From positions 804,001-868,000 of the forward strand of contig NZ_AP014583.1 of the NCBI RefSeq assembly GCF_000828715.1: a stretch of DNA of 64,000 bases. The letters are read 5' to 3'. Made by a program: the position numbers and the translations under genes. Below are positions 38,275 through 47,587 of the stretch, piece by piece. The stretch's first letter is position 1; each line of letters opens with the position of its first letter. The notes beneath the pieces were generated by a model that saw only the letters and a program-made list of their open reading frames with translations, was not told the DNA's origin and searched no databases. This DNA comes from Winogradskyella sp. PG-2. Lineage in GTDB: Bacteria > Bacteroidota > Bacteroidia > Flavobacteriales > Flavobacteriaceae.

Positions 38275-38369
38275 AATTTTTTGTTTAATTATTAGTTATT
38301 TATGCAAGAAAATGAATTTTATTCAATTATATAGTATTTAAGACCTATACAAAAACCATACAATACATA

Positions 38370-38406
38370 AAAACAGTCATTTTGTTTACATAAGACAAAA
38401 CAGTCA
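38370..38406 (-). promoter_or_regulatory. Direct repeat in the 207-bp region before the T9SS protein gene
   Basis: AAAACAGTCA occurs at 38370-38379 and again at 38397-38406, 27 bp apart. Between them is an imperfect inverted repeat TTTTGT/ACAAAA (38380-38385, 38395-38400). A possible regulator site, as direct repeats are common targets of PUL regulators. No exact -7 box found. Confidence 0.3.
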
Positions 38407-38481
38407 ATTAATCTGATTTTCAATTACTTATGTTTTATATACATCTCAATCTTTTTGTCTTTTCAACTATACACTCTTAGT

Positions 38482-41400
38482 TTAGCCTTTAACTCTAAAA
38501 ACAGATGGTTTTGCATTATTATTTGTGATAATAAGAAGGGGCCTATCTGATTGATTAATAAACTTTAAATCTCTACTATCATATGGTACATCGAAACCAC
38601 TCTCATTAGGTGATAAAAATTTAAAGTTATTATTTTCATTACCTAAAAATATAGCACCATAACCAGCATCGTATCGTGTAGTTTCAACCTCAACACCATA
38701 ATGATTACCAACAGTAATAATATCTTTGAAGCCATCTTTGTTTATATCATAAATAAAAGATGATTTTAGTGGTGCTATTTGCGCTTCAACAGGTAATGGC
38801 TTTATTTTTAATTTACCATTATCGTTCATTAAGGCAATACTTTCAAAACTTTCTATTTCATATATTATAGCATCGTTTACTTTATCTTCTGGCAATATAT
38901 CTATAAGTGTTGAAGATGCGAAACTGTGATAATCTTCAAACTTCTCTGCTACATAAGGCATTTGTTGACTTGTACACTCCCTACCTCTAAGAGGAACATA
39001 ATCATCTTTATAAAATTTTGCTAATACAATATCATTGGTACCATTGTTATCAAAATCGTTAGCATACACTTTAAATGGGTGAGCTTTAGAAGCTTTGAAT
39101 TTATTATTATTACCTAAATTACCTATTATATAATCATCATCCCCATCATTATCAATATCGTTTGCAGATATACTCCACCATATACCTCTTGTATTACCTA
39201 GATTATAGGAACCTGTTTGATCCTCAAAAACACCATCTTGGTTATGAAATATTTTAATTTCCATCCACTCCCCAACAATCATTAAATCTTCATCATTATC
39301 ATTATCGATGTCTGTAAATACAGCATCTGTTACCATCCCTATATTTTCTAATGCTTTTCTCGTCTGTAATGGTGCTTTTTTAAACATACCATTTTCATTA
39401 ATTAAAATATAACTGGTGGCTGGATATGTATATTTACCAGGTATTAATCTTGTACCTATGAACAAATCTAGATCCCCATCATTATCAACATCTGATGGCT
39501 GGACGCACTGAGAACTTTGCGCAATCTCTGGTAAAGCATTAATAGCCTTAAAAAAATTACCCTTACCGTTATTAAGATATAATCTGTCGTACAAACTTGG
39601 ATGTCCTAGTTTAAACTGATTACCACCGCTAGTAACATATAAATCTAAATCATTATCATTATCTACATCAAGAAAAAGGGATTGTAAGTCTTCCGAAGCT
39701 TTATCAGCCTCCCATGGTTGAGATTCATTTTTAATAAATTGACCTTCTTGATTTTGCAAATACAATGTACCGCTTTGTCCCGAGGCTCCACCTAAAAAAA
39801 CATCTTCAAATCCATCTGCATTTACATCACCAGCAGTTAAAAAAGGTCCGTTTTCTGATAACTTATGAGGCAAAAGAATTTCATCCTCAAAATCATCAAA
39901 TATATTTTCTTTATGCACAAAATCTATTCCTAAATCTTCTGAATCTAAATTATCAAGTAGTGGCAAACTCTCTCTTTTAGTACTTGTATCTGATACTATA
40001 GATTCGCCATATTTAGCTATTAATGTAGTATTAGCTTTAACGTTAGTAAATCTATTTATTTTACCATCTGGCCATACCACTTCAACTTTTTCAATGTTTT
40101 TATCTTTGCCTAGCCCAAAAAACAAACCGGGTTCTACAGAGGATAAATAACCACGAGTAACCGTATTTTGAGCTAATTGCATTTTTTCGTTATGGCGTAT
40201 TGTTACTTTTGCTCCGAAACCAAAAGTATTTTCCTCAGAACCTTCAAATTGCACCTTTAAATAGTTACCATTACTTTTATTTTTATATACAAAAGCTTCA
40301 GACTCCATATTGTTTATAACTACATCTAAATCACCATCATTATCTAAATCACCGTAAGCCATACCACTTGAAAAACTTGGTGTATTAAAACCCCAATCCT
40401 CAGTCATTTTTTCAAACTCTAAGTTCCCTTTATTTTTATATACATAGTTCGCAATTGGCTTAGATGGCGCTTTTTTACTCATCTCAAAAAAGTCCTTAGA
40501 GTCTGTTTCTAATTCTTTATACAATACCGTTAAAAAATCATTATTTCTTACATCCTTTTTTATTCCGTTAGTAATCATAATATCTTTTAGTCCATCGTTA
40601 TCTAAATCTGCTAAAAGACCTGACCAACTCCAGTCCGTTTGTGCTATACCATTCATAGTAGCAACGTCATAAAAGTGACCAACTCCAGAATTCACCTGTA
40701 AAGTATTATTCATATACTGATAATGCTTTCCTGAGTTAACTAACTTATTAAACGCCTCTCTACTCATAGAACCCATGTTAGTTTTTGAACGATAATGATC
40801 TTCTGCTGACATGTCTAAAGTAATTATATCCATAAGTCCATCATTATTTAAATCACCAGCATCTGTACCCATACTAAACCTTGAAATATGTTTTAATTTT
40901 TCATTAATTACATTTTTAAAGGTGCCATCACCATTATTATAATACATAAAATCTGGCTCGTCATAGTCGTTAGAAACATATAAATCCATCCATCCATCAT
41001 TATTAAAATCCGAAACACTTGCACTTAAACCATACGTTAAACTTCTTGATATACCAGCACTCTCTGAAACATCTTTGTACTTACCATTTACATTTAAATA
41101 CAATTTATCCGTGTAATATTTTTGGCGTTTTTGAGGAATCTTGTATCGTCTAAATAATCTAGAATCTGGTAATTGATTTACTTGATACATATCTAAATCC
41201 CCATCATTATCCATATCAAAAAATACAGCCTCTGAAGAAAACCCTACGTCTGCTAATCCATATTTTTGGGCTGATTCCGTAAATGTTAAATCTTGATTGT
41301 TTATGTATAGTTGATTCCTTCGTTCTTCGGGTTTCATAGATTCCCCATTTCGTGATATGTATATATCTAAATAACCATCTGCATTTATATCTACCATAGT

Positions 41401-41778
41401 AACTCCCCAAGTCCATCCAGAATTTTTAGCTACTCTTGATTTTTTTGTAATATTTTCAAAGGTGAAATTACCTTTATTAAGGTATAGCCTATCAGAAACT
41501 TGATTCCCCCCAAAAAATACATCCGATAAACCATCATTATTAATATCCCCAATGGCTACACCAGCACCACTGTATATTTGGTTATAATAAATATGATTTA
41601 CAGTTGTGGATTCTTTTATACTATTATTGAAATCTATTCCTGTTTTTTCAGACGACAAAAGTTCAAATCCCCCAATCAATTCTTTTGGATTTAAATCCCT
41701 CGAAGGTTTATCATTACATGTGAAAAAAGAACAGCAAATAAAGAAAATTACTAAAAATTGAATTCTAGGGTGTTTCAT
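38482..41778 (-). CDS. CRTAC1-like VCBS/FG-GAP repeat lipoprotein with ASPIC/UnbV domain
   Basis: Predicted surface lipoprotein (lipobox FFTC, Cys21) of 1098 residues. It carries many FG-GAP/VCBS repeats with Asp-rich calcium loops (DINNDGLSDVFFGG, DIDNDNDEDLMIVG, DNDGDLDVVINN), predicted to form beta-propellers. Around residues 510-590 lies an ASPIC/UnbV domain (RGYLSSVEPGLFFGLG, VEVVWPDGKINRFTN). Such proteins often accompany SusCD loci in marine Bacteroidetes and are thought to bind or present glycans, but no activity is established. It follows the GH17 genes after about 90 bp with a TATCTTTA near-box in the gap, so it may have its own weak promoter. Confidence 0.88.
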   Translation of the reverse strand: MKHPRIQFLVIFFICCSFFTCNDKPSRDLNPKELIGGFELLSSEKTGIDFNNSIKESTTVNHIYYNQIYSGAGVAIGDINNDGLSDVFFGGNQVSDRLYLNKGNFTFENITKKSRVAKNSGWTWGVTMVDINADGYLDIYISRNGESMKPEERRNQLYINNQDLTFTESAQKYGLADVGFSSEAVFFDMDNDGDLDMYQVNQLPDSRLFRRYKIPQKRQKYYTDKLYLNVNGKYKDVSESAGISRSLTYGLSASVSDFNNDGWMDLYVSNDYDEPDFMYYNNGDGTFKNVINEKLKHISRFSMGTDAGDLNNDGLMDIITLDMSAEDHYRSKTNMGSMSREAFNKLVNSGKHYQYMNNTLQVNSGVGHFYDVATMNGIAQTDWSWSGLLADLDNDGLKDIMITNGIKKDVRNNDFLTVLYKELETDSKDFFEMSKKAPSKPIANYVYKNKGNLEFEKMTEDWGFNTPSFSSGMAYGDLDNDGDLDVVINNMESEAFVYKNKSNGNYLKVQFEGSEENTFGFGAKVTIRHNEKMQLAQNTVTRGYLSSVEPGLFFGLGKDKNIEKVEVVWPDGKINRFTNVKANTTLIAKYGESIVSDTSTKRESLPLLDNLDSEDLGIDFVHKENIFDDFEDEILLPHKLSENGPFLTAGDVNADGFEDVFLGGASGQSGTLYLQNQEGQFIKNESQPWEADKASEDLQSLFLDVDNDNDLDLYVTSGGNQFKLGHPSLYDRLYLNNGKGNFFKAINALPEIAQSSQCVQPSDVDNDGDLDLFIGTRLIPGKYTYPATSYILINENGMFKKAPLQTRKALENIGMVTDAVFTDIDNDNDEDLMIVGEWMEIKIFHNQDGVFEDQTGSYNLGNTRGIWWSISANDIDNDGDDDYIIGNLGNNNKFKASKAHPFKVYANDFDNNGTNDIVLAKFYKDDYVPLRGRECTSQQMPYVAEKFEDYHSFASSTLIDILPEDKVNDAIIYEIESFESIALMNDNGKLKIKPLPVEAQIAPLKSSFIYDINKDGFKDIITVGNHYGVEVETTRYDAGYGAIFLGNENNNFKFLSPNESGFDVPYDSRDLKFINQSDRPLLIITNNNAKPSVFRVKG

Positions 41779-41871
41779 TTTAATTAAAAATTATTCGAAT
41801 TCAGTAAAGATAAGTAATTACATAGTTTAATATAAACATCATTACACTGCTAAGATGTTAAATTATACTTT

Positions 41872-42762
41872 TTAATACTTAAGGTTTTCATTTTTATCCC
41901 AAATTCCCCAAAATGCGCCAACATCTCCTTCGCCACCAACTTTCCAAGATTCATCAAAAGATGAAAAATAGAAAATATCAATATCGTCTTCTTGAGACCA
42001 TTTTTGAGTATTAATAAAATATTTAATTGCGTTTTCTTCAGATGGAAATGCGCCTTGCAAAGCTGTTCCTTTACTTGGCCAACCTGTTTCTGTAATAATC
42101 ACTTTTTTACCATTACCAGCACGGAAAGCTTTATTATACATATCCTTCATATAAAGAATTGAATAGTCTAAGTCACAACCTTCCCAAAAAGGGTAACAAT
42201 TGGCAAGAATTATATCACAAGCATCTGTGATAGCTGGTCGCTCTTGAAATTCATAATATGCATCTACATATCCAACAGGTATACCTGTATCTTTAATAGT
42301 TCTTTTAACGTAATTTATCTTTTCTAGTAGTTCATCTTCTTCTAAATCCCCTCTATACATTACTTCATTACCAACTGCAGCAATATCTACATAACCTTGC
42401 TTCACCAAATTAATAAGACCTTCTAATTCATTCTCATTAACCTCAGAGTCATCACCCAGCCATGCACCAACCAGGGTTTTCATTCCCATTTCTTTAGCTA
42501 TTTTTGGTAATAATTCATTTCCATCGGTACATGAAAAAGAACGAATCCATTTAGTATATGGTTTTATTATTTTTAAACGTCTACGTATTTGATCTTCCGA
42601 TAATTGATCTCCTGGTTCTTGGCCTTCTTCGTAAGGACTAGCACATAAACCATGCATACCAGATTTCAGAGTTTTTCTGAAAAGGTCTTTTAATTCTTCT
42701 TTCGAAACCCCTTGATAATCTATAGAAGCGAGAGCAAAAAATTTTTCTTCTCTACGAGACAT
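41872..42762 (-). CDS. GH17 family glycoside hydrolase, no signal peptide (paralogue 3)
   Basis: A 296-residue single-domain GH17 TIM barrel, the family of beta-1,3-glucan endo-hydrolases and transglycosidases. Acid/base Glu133 (AAVGNEVMYR) and nucleophile Glu225 (IITETGWPS) are both present, as are GYVDAYYEF and CYPFWEGC. It ends FWGIWDKNENLKY like its two neighbours. There is no signal peptide, so it should be cytosolic and act on imported oligosaccharides. Starts 17 bp after the preceding GH17 gene. Clearly a tandem duplicate of it and of the GH17 domain fused to the MFS transporter. Confidence 0.9.
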   Translation of the reverse strand: MSRREEKFFALASIDYQGVSKEELKDLFRKTLKSGMHGLCASPYEEGQEPGDQLSEDQIRRRLKIIKPYTKWIRSFSCTDGNELLPKIAKEMGMKTLVGAWLGDDSEVNENELEGLINLVKQGYVDIAAVGNEVMYRGDLEEDELLEKINYVKRTIKDTGIPVGYVDAYYEFQERPAITDACDIILANCYPFWEGCDLDYSILYMKDMYNKAFRAGNGKKVIITETGWPSKGTALQGAFPSEENAIKYFINTQKWSQEDDIDIFYFSSFDESWKVGGEGDVGAFWGIWDKNENLKY

Positions 42763-42779
42763 AATTTTAAAACTTACTA

Positions 42780-43697
42780 TTAGTGATATTTTAAATTTTC
42801 ATTCTTATCCCAAAGTCCCCAAAATGCCCCAACATCTCCTTCATCTCCGGTTTTCCAAGATTCATCAAATGATGAAAAATAAAAAATAGGTATATCGTTT
42901 TCTTTAGTCCAATTAATAGTATCAATAAAATATTTCATTGCGGCTGCATCACTAGCAACAGAGCCTTTGAAACTTCCACCTTCACTAGGCCAACCTGTCT
43001 CAGTAATAATAATTGGTTTTCCTTGAGCAGCATCTACAACTTGTCCATACATGGCTTGCATATGACCTAAAGCATACTCAATTGGACAACCTTCCCAAAA
43101 AGGATATAAATTTGCTAATACAACATCTGTATGCTCTACTAATTCTGGATGGCGCGAAAACTCATAATACGCATCTACATAGCCAACAGGTATATCTAAA
43201 CCAGACAATGCCTTTTTAACACGCTTAATGTAATCCAATAACTCTTTTAATGATAAGTCATTACGATATAAGACCTCGTTGCCTACTGCAGCTACATCTA
43301 CATGTCCCGCTTTTGCTAGTGCTATAAGACCTTCTATTTCCTTCTCGTTATCTTCTTTATCATCACTTAACCAAGCACCAACAAGTGTTTTTAAACCATG
43401 TTTTTTAGCAGCTACAGGAACATGTTCATTTCCTTCAACACAGGAAAAAGATCGAATAGCTTCTACATGTGGTTTCAAAATTTTGACACGTCTCTCAACT
43501 TGTTCAAAACTGATGTCATCCCCTGGGTTTTGACCATCTTCATACATACTAAAGCATACACCATGAAAACCATCCTCCATAGTTTTATGCCATAGATTTT
43601 TTAATTCTTCTAATGAGAGTTTAGATACGTCAATACCTTGTGTGGTAATTTGGCTATAGCCTTTATAATTGTAATATGATTCTTCTCTGTAAGACAT
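42780..43697 (-). CDS. GH17 family glycoside hydrolase, no signal peptide (paralogue 2)
   Basis: A 305-residue GH17 protein with acid/base Glu141 (AAVGNEVLYR) and nucleophile Glu233 (IITETGWPSEG). Strongly similar along its whole length to the following GH17 protein and to the C-terminal domain of the preceding MFS fusion, sharing IRSFSC, VGAWL, GYVDAYYEF and PFWEGC. No signal peptide or membrane segment: cytosolic. It starts 11 bp after the MFS-GH17 gene, inside a tight operon. Laminari-oligosaccharide hydrolysis or transglycosylation is inferred; specificity differences among the three copies cannot be read from sequence. Confidence 0.9.
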   Translation of the reverse strand: MSYREESYYNYKGYSQITTQGIDVSKLSLEELKNLWHKTMEDGFHGVCFSMYEDGQNPGDDISFEQVERRVKILKPHVEAIRSFSCVEGNEHVPVAAKKHGLKTLVGAWLSDDKEDNEKEIEGLIALAKAGHVDVAAVGNEVLYRNDLSLKELLDYIKRVKKALSGLDIPVGYVDAYYEFSRHPELVEHTDVVLANLYPFWEGCPIEYALGHMQAMYGQVVDAAQGKPIIITETGWPSEGGSFKGSVASDAAAMKYFIDTINWTKENDIPIFYFSSFDESWKTGDEGDVGAFWGLWDKNENLKYH

Positions 43698-43708
43698 AAT
43701 TTTATACT

Positions 43709-46060
43709 TTAATTGTATTTAAGTTTTTCATCTTTATCCCAAATTCCCCAGCGTGCACCCACATCTCCTTCGTGATGCACTTTCCAAGACTCATCAAAAG
43801 AAGAAAAGTAAAACAATGGCACTTTTTCATCTATTGCCCAATTATTACTATTTATAAAATATTTCATAGCATTTTCTGATGATGGCTCAGCTTTACCAAC
43901 CTTATCGCCTTGGTCTGGCCAACCTGTTTCTGTTATAATTATAGGCTTTCCTTTAGAAACTACTTTTGTAACCGCAACCATTTCTTTTAAATATTGAGAG
44001 GATTGTTCTATACTACACCCTTCCCAAAATGGATAACAATTAACTAATAAAACATCACAAGCCTCTATAAGCTTTGGTCGTTCTAAAAATTGATAATAAG
44101 CATCAACGTAACTTACTTTAAGTTTTGGTATTGCTTGTTTAATTCGGTTTATATAATCTATAATATTTTGTTCAGTTTGCTCATTACGCATTAAAACTTC
44201 ATTACCTACTACAGCAATATCTACATAGCCCTCTTTAGCTAATTGAATTAAAGTGTTTATCTCTTTTTCGTTTTTGTCTTTGTCTTTTCCAATCCATGCT
44301 CCAACTATAGTTTTTAGACCTTTTTCATGTGCTATTTTTGGAATATCTTCATTACCATCTGTACAAGAAAAAGAACGTATCCATTTAGTATATGGTGCAA
44401 TAATTGCCATACGTCTTTTTATTTGTTCTTGTGTTAATTGATTGCCAACATTTTGGTCTTTTGTATAAGGACTAAAACAAATGCCATGTAGTTTATTCTT
44501 TAAGGTGGTAGAAAACACATTTTTTCTTTCTTTTTCTGTTTTTGAAGAAAAATCAACATCGGTTTTTAAACCAGAAGTAAAATTGAATTTGTTTAAGGAT
44601 AATAATTTATCTGTTTGGTAATAAGAAGTTAGATTTTTTGTTGATTTTTTTCGTGCATCTAATTCTACTCTTACTTTTCCCGCACTTTCTTCTGTGACTT
44701 CATAACTACGCATCACAAGCATTGCAATGACTGTCCCTATTATAGGAATTCCTGAAAAAGACAAACGCAATCCATCAATCGCACCTTCAGGTTGTACGGT
44801 AGCCCCTGAATCAAAACCTACCGTACTTAAAATAACACCACTCAAACCTCCAGCAATAGCAAAACCAAATTTCACTACAAACCAATAAATAGCTCCAAAG
44901 GTCCCTTCTCTTCTAAGTCCCGAAGTAAGTTCATCTAAATCAATTACATCCGCGGTCATAGACATCATTATAACAAATAAACTTCCAATTCCAAAGGAGA
45001 AAAACGGTAATGCAATAATGAATAAATAAGGTTTTCCTGGTACAAAAAGAAACCACAGCATAAGATACCCAAATATTGAAATGGTCTGTGAAACAAGGAA
45101 GGCCTTCTTTTTTCCCATTGATTTGGACATTTTAGTAACAATAGGTATCACCATAAAAGTAGTTCCAAGCGCACCTAAACATCCAAAAAGTGTTGGCCAT
45201 ATTCCTGCAGCACCCGCATCACCGTCAAAAAGATGATACACAATAATAAAGAAAGAGAACGAAGCTATTGTCATAAAGGCATTATAAACCAAAAAGGTTG
45301 CAATACATAACTGCCTGAATGGCTTTATTTTAAAAGCACTTTTAAAACCTGAACCTATTTCTTTAAGGCTAGCACCAATGTATTTTAATTTGAGTGGAGA
45401 ATAATTTTCATTTAAGGTCGATTTACTCTTAATAAATATACCTGGAATGATTGCACAGATTGCAGAAAAAGCCCCTACCCAAATTGCTAATGTTCGGGTT
45501 GCAACTTCTGCTGACTCAAACCAGTCTGGATCATACATAATTACCCAAAACCAAGGCGCTATTACCCACGCCCATTGCCCAATCCACTGAGCGGTTGCCA
45601 TAATATCGGTGCGTTCATGAAAATCTTCACTCATTTCGTAGCCCATAGCTACATAAGGAACACTATAAATGGTAATCCCTAAGTAAAATATAATTGACCA
45701 AATCATGAAGTACGTGAAATTATAATCAACTCCAGCATCCTTATAAAGTTGCCACATCGCAATGAATGAAATAAAAAGAATTATACCTCCGAGAATTACA
45801 TAAGGTTTTCGTCTTCCCCATCTTGATTTTGTATTATCCGAAATATAGCCCATAATTGGGTCTGTAACAAAGTCAAAAAGTCTTGGAAACAAATATATAA
45901 CACCCCACATCCATCCTGGAAAACCTAAATCCTGAACCAAGACCACCATAAATATTCCTAATGCGGCAGGAAACATTTGATTAGCAAGCATACCTATACC
46001 AAAGGCTACTTTCTGTCCAAAAGGAACTTTATCTCTCTTAGCAGTTTTTATATATGACAT
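43709..46060 (-). CDS. MFS (GPH/MelB-type) sugar transporter fused to a GH17 domain
   Basis: One continuous 783-residue ORF. Residues 1-455 are a 12-helix glycoside-pentoside-hexuronide:cation symporter (DFVTDPIMGYISDNTKSRWG, GRRKPYVILGG, ADVIDLDELTSGLRREGTFG). After a linker (about 456-510) comes a full GH17 domain with acid/base Glu621 (VVGNEVLMR) and nucleophile Glu711 (IITETGWPDQG). Both ends of MFS proteins face the cytosol, so the hydrolase should sit at the inner face and meet substrate as it enters. The next two genes encode free copies of the same domain. The fusion is supported by sequence; coupling of transport and cleavage is inference. Confidence 0.93.
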   Translation of the reverse strand: MSYIKTAKRDKVPFGQKVAFGIGMLANQMFPAALGIFMVVLVQDLGFPGWMWGVIYLFPRLFDFVTDPIMGYISDNTKSRWGRRKPYVILGGIILFISFIAMWQLYKDAGVDYNFTYFMIWSIIFYLGITIYSVPYVAMGYEMSEDFHERTDIMATAQWIGQWAWVIAPWFWVIMYDPDWFESAEVATRTLAIWVGAFSAICAIIPGIFIKSKSTLNENYSPLKLKYIGASLKEIGSGFKSAFKIKPFRQLCIATFLVYNAFMTIASFSFFIIVYHLFDGDAGAAGIWPTLFGCLGALGTTFMVIPIVTKMSKSMGKKKAFLVSQTISIFGYLMLWFLFVPGKPYLFIIALPFFSFGIGSLFVIMMSMTADVIDLDELTSGLRREGTFGAIYWFVVKFGFAIAGGLSGVILSTVGFDSGATVQPEGAIDGLRLSFSGIPIIGTVIAMLVMRSYEVTEESAGKVRVELDARKKSTKNLTSYYQTDKLLSLNKFNFTSGLKTDVDFSSKTEKERKNVFSTTLKNKLHGICFSPYTKDQNVGNQLTQEQIKRRMAIIAPYTKWIRSFSCTDGNEDIPKIAHEKGLKTIVGAWIGKDKDKNEKEINTLIQLAKEGYVDIAVVGNEVLMRNEQTEQNIIDYINRIKQAIPKLKVSYVDAYYQFLERPKLIEACDVLLVNCYPFWEGCSIEQSSQYLKEMVAVTKVVSKGKPIIITETGWPDQGDKVGKAEPSSENAMKYFINSNNWAIDEKVPLFYFSSFDESWKVHHEGDVGARWGIWDKDEKLKYN

Positions 46061-46092
46061 AGTTGTTGTTTTAGTTAGTTTATTATTAAATG

Positions 46093-47583
46093 TTATGAAA
46101 GCGGAATCATAACAGTTTGTATAGCTTGCGCATCAATTTTAATATCTATTAATTTATCATTTAAGCTCAAAGTAAAATTCTTTGCAGTTTTACCTTCATT
46201 GAAAATAACAACTGCAATTGTACCATCAGGATTCTTAGCTGCTGTAACCATTAATTCTGCATCAGAATTATCCACACCAATAACTTCTGCACCAGGTCTT
46301 ATATACTTACTAAAGTGAGCCATTGTATAATACAAAGGAGTAAAATATACCTCATCTGCTTCTTCATCGACAATTACTGGTGCTGCACACCAATTTTCAA
46401 ACCAGTTTGGACCACCTTGTCGGTTTAGAACCATATTCCAATCAACCCAACCGTCAACCCAGTTGTTTAAACAACCAATAATATCTCTAGCATATCTATT
46501 CACGGGTGCATATTTTGGGTGTAAATATTTTTTTTCTTCTTCTCTCCAATCATAACCCCAATCTGTTGCTTCTTTTTTCCAGTACCAAGCATCATCTTTC
46601 CATGCTGGAACTTCTGAATCTATGCAGCCTTCAGTTTCTATTAAATATTTGTTTGGCGCTTTATTATGTGCATATTGTAAAGCCTCAGGAAAATAATCAT
46701 ATGTACTTTCGTACCAATGAATTGCGGTTCCATCATAATATTTTGAAGATTCTTCGGTTGCATACATCACATCTACCCATTCTTTTAACCCTTCTCTATT
46801 TTGATCGTAGCCTAAAATAATTTTATCTCCTTTTCCATCGGCTTCTAATTTTGGCCCTAAATGATTCTGAACAAAATCAGTCATTTCTTCTGGTGAATAG
46901 TGCATACTCTCCCAATTATTACCGTTCCCATGAGGTTCATTCTCAACAGTAAAACCCCAAATAGGAACACCTTCCGCTTCATAAGCGTCAACATATTTTG
47001 AAAAGAATAACGCCCAAGTATCATAATACTTTGGCAATAATTTTCCTCCAACCCATTCTTTATTATCTTTCATCCAAGGTGCTGCTGTCCATGGTGAGGC
47101 AAAGATTTTAAATCCATCTTCTGATGTTGCTATAGCATCTTTTATCATAGGAATTAAATCATCCATATCATCCTTAATAGTAAAATGATTCAAATCCATA
47201 TCATCTTCTACAGGCGAATATGAATATTGAGATAATGAAAAATCACAAGAATTCATATGTGTTCTTGTTAATGAATAATTAGCCCCATCCTTAGCGAAAT
47301 AAGCCTTTATAATAGTATCTCTATTCTTTTTACTTAGCTTATTTAAGAGGTAAGCAGATGATTCTGTGAAGGCTCCGCCAAATCCCGAAATCGTTTGAAA
47401 TTTTTGCTCTGGCAAAACTTTAATTGTAGATGGTGATTCTACAGAAGCAAATTCAGTAATTCTTGTTAATTGATTGCCACTAGCCGAAGTTTCATATACT
47501 TCAACATTCAGTTTTTTTTGATCTTTACTACAACTCATACTAACTAATAAGAGACAATAAATGCCATATTTTATTGATTTCAT
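46093..47583 (-). CDS. GH30 family glycosidase, lipoprotein
   Basis: Probably hydrolyses beta-1,6-glucosyl linkages, the side branches of laminarin; GH30 also includes beta-glucosylceramidases. A lipoprotein signal (SMSC, Cys18) suggests an envelope or surface site. The TIM barrel has acid/base Glu216 in GFTVENEPHG and candidate nucleophile Glu318 in YLIETEGCID, plus ISGFGGAFTESSAYLL and PWTAAPWMKDNKEW characteristic of GH30 subfamily 1/3-like enzymes. A beta-sandwich ends the chain. Lies 4 bp after the GH17 lipoprotein gene. The exact subfamily needs a phylogeny. Confidence 0.9.
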   Translation of the reverse strand: MKSIKYGIYCLLLVSMSCSKDQKKLNVEVYETSASGNQLTRITEFASVESPSTIKVLPEQKFQTISGFGGAFTESSAYLLNKLSKKNRDTIIKAYFAKDGANYSLTRTHMNSCDFSLSQYSYSPVEDDMDLNHFTIKDDMDDLIPMIKDAIATSEDGFKIFASPWTAAPWMKDNKEWVGGKLLPKYYDTWALFFSKYVDAYEAEGVPIWGFTVENEPHGNGNNWESMHYSPEEMTDFVQNHLGPKLEADGKGDKIILGYDQNREGLKEWVDVMYATEESSKYYDGTAIHWYESTYDYFPEALQYAHNKAPNKYLIETEGCIDSEVPAWKDDAWYWKKEATDWGYDWREEEKKYLHPKYAPVNRYARDIIGCLNNWVDGWVDWNMVLNRQGGPNWFENWCAAPVIVDEEADEVYFTPLYYTMAHFSKYIRPGAEVIGVDNSDAELMVTAAKNPDGTIAVVIFNEGKTAKNFTLSLNDKLIDIKIDAQAIQTVMIPLS

Positions 47584-47587
47584 AATT

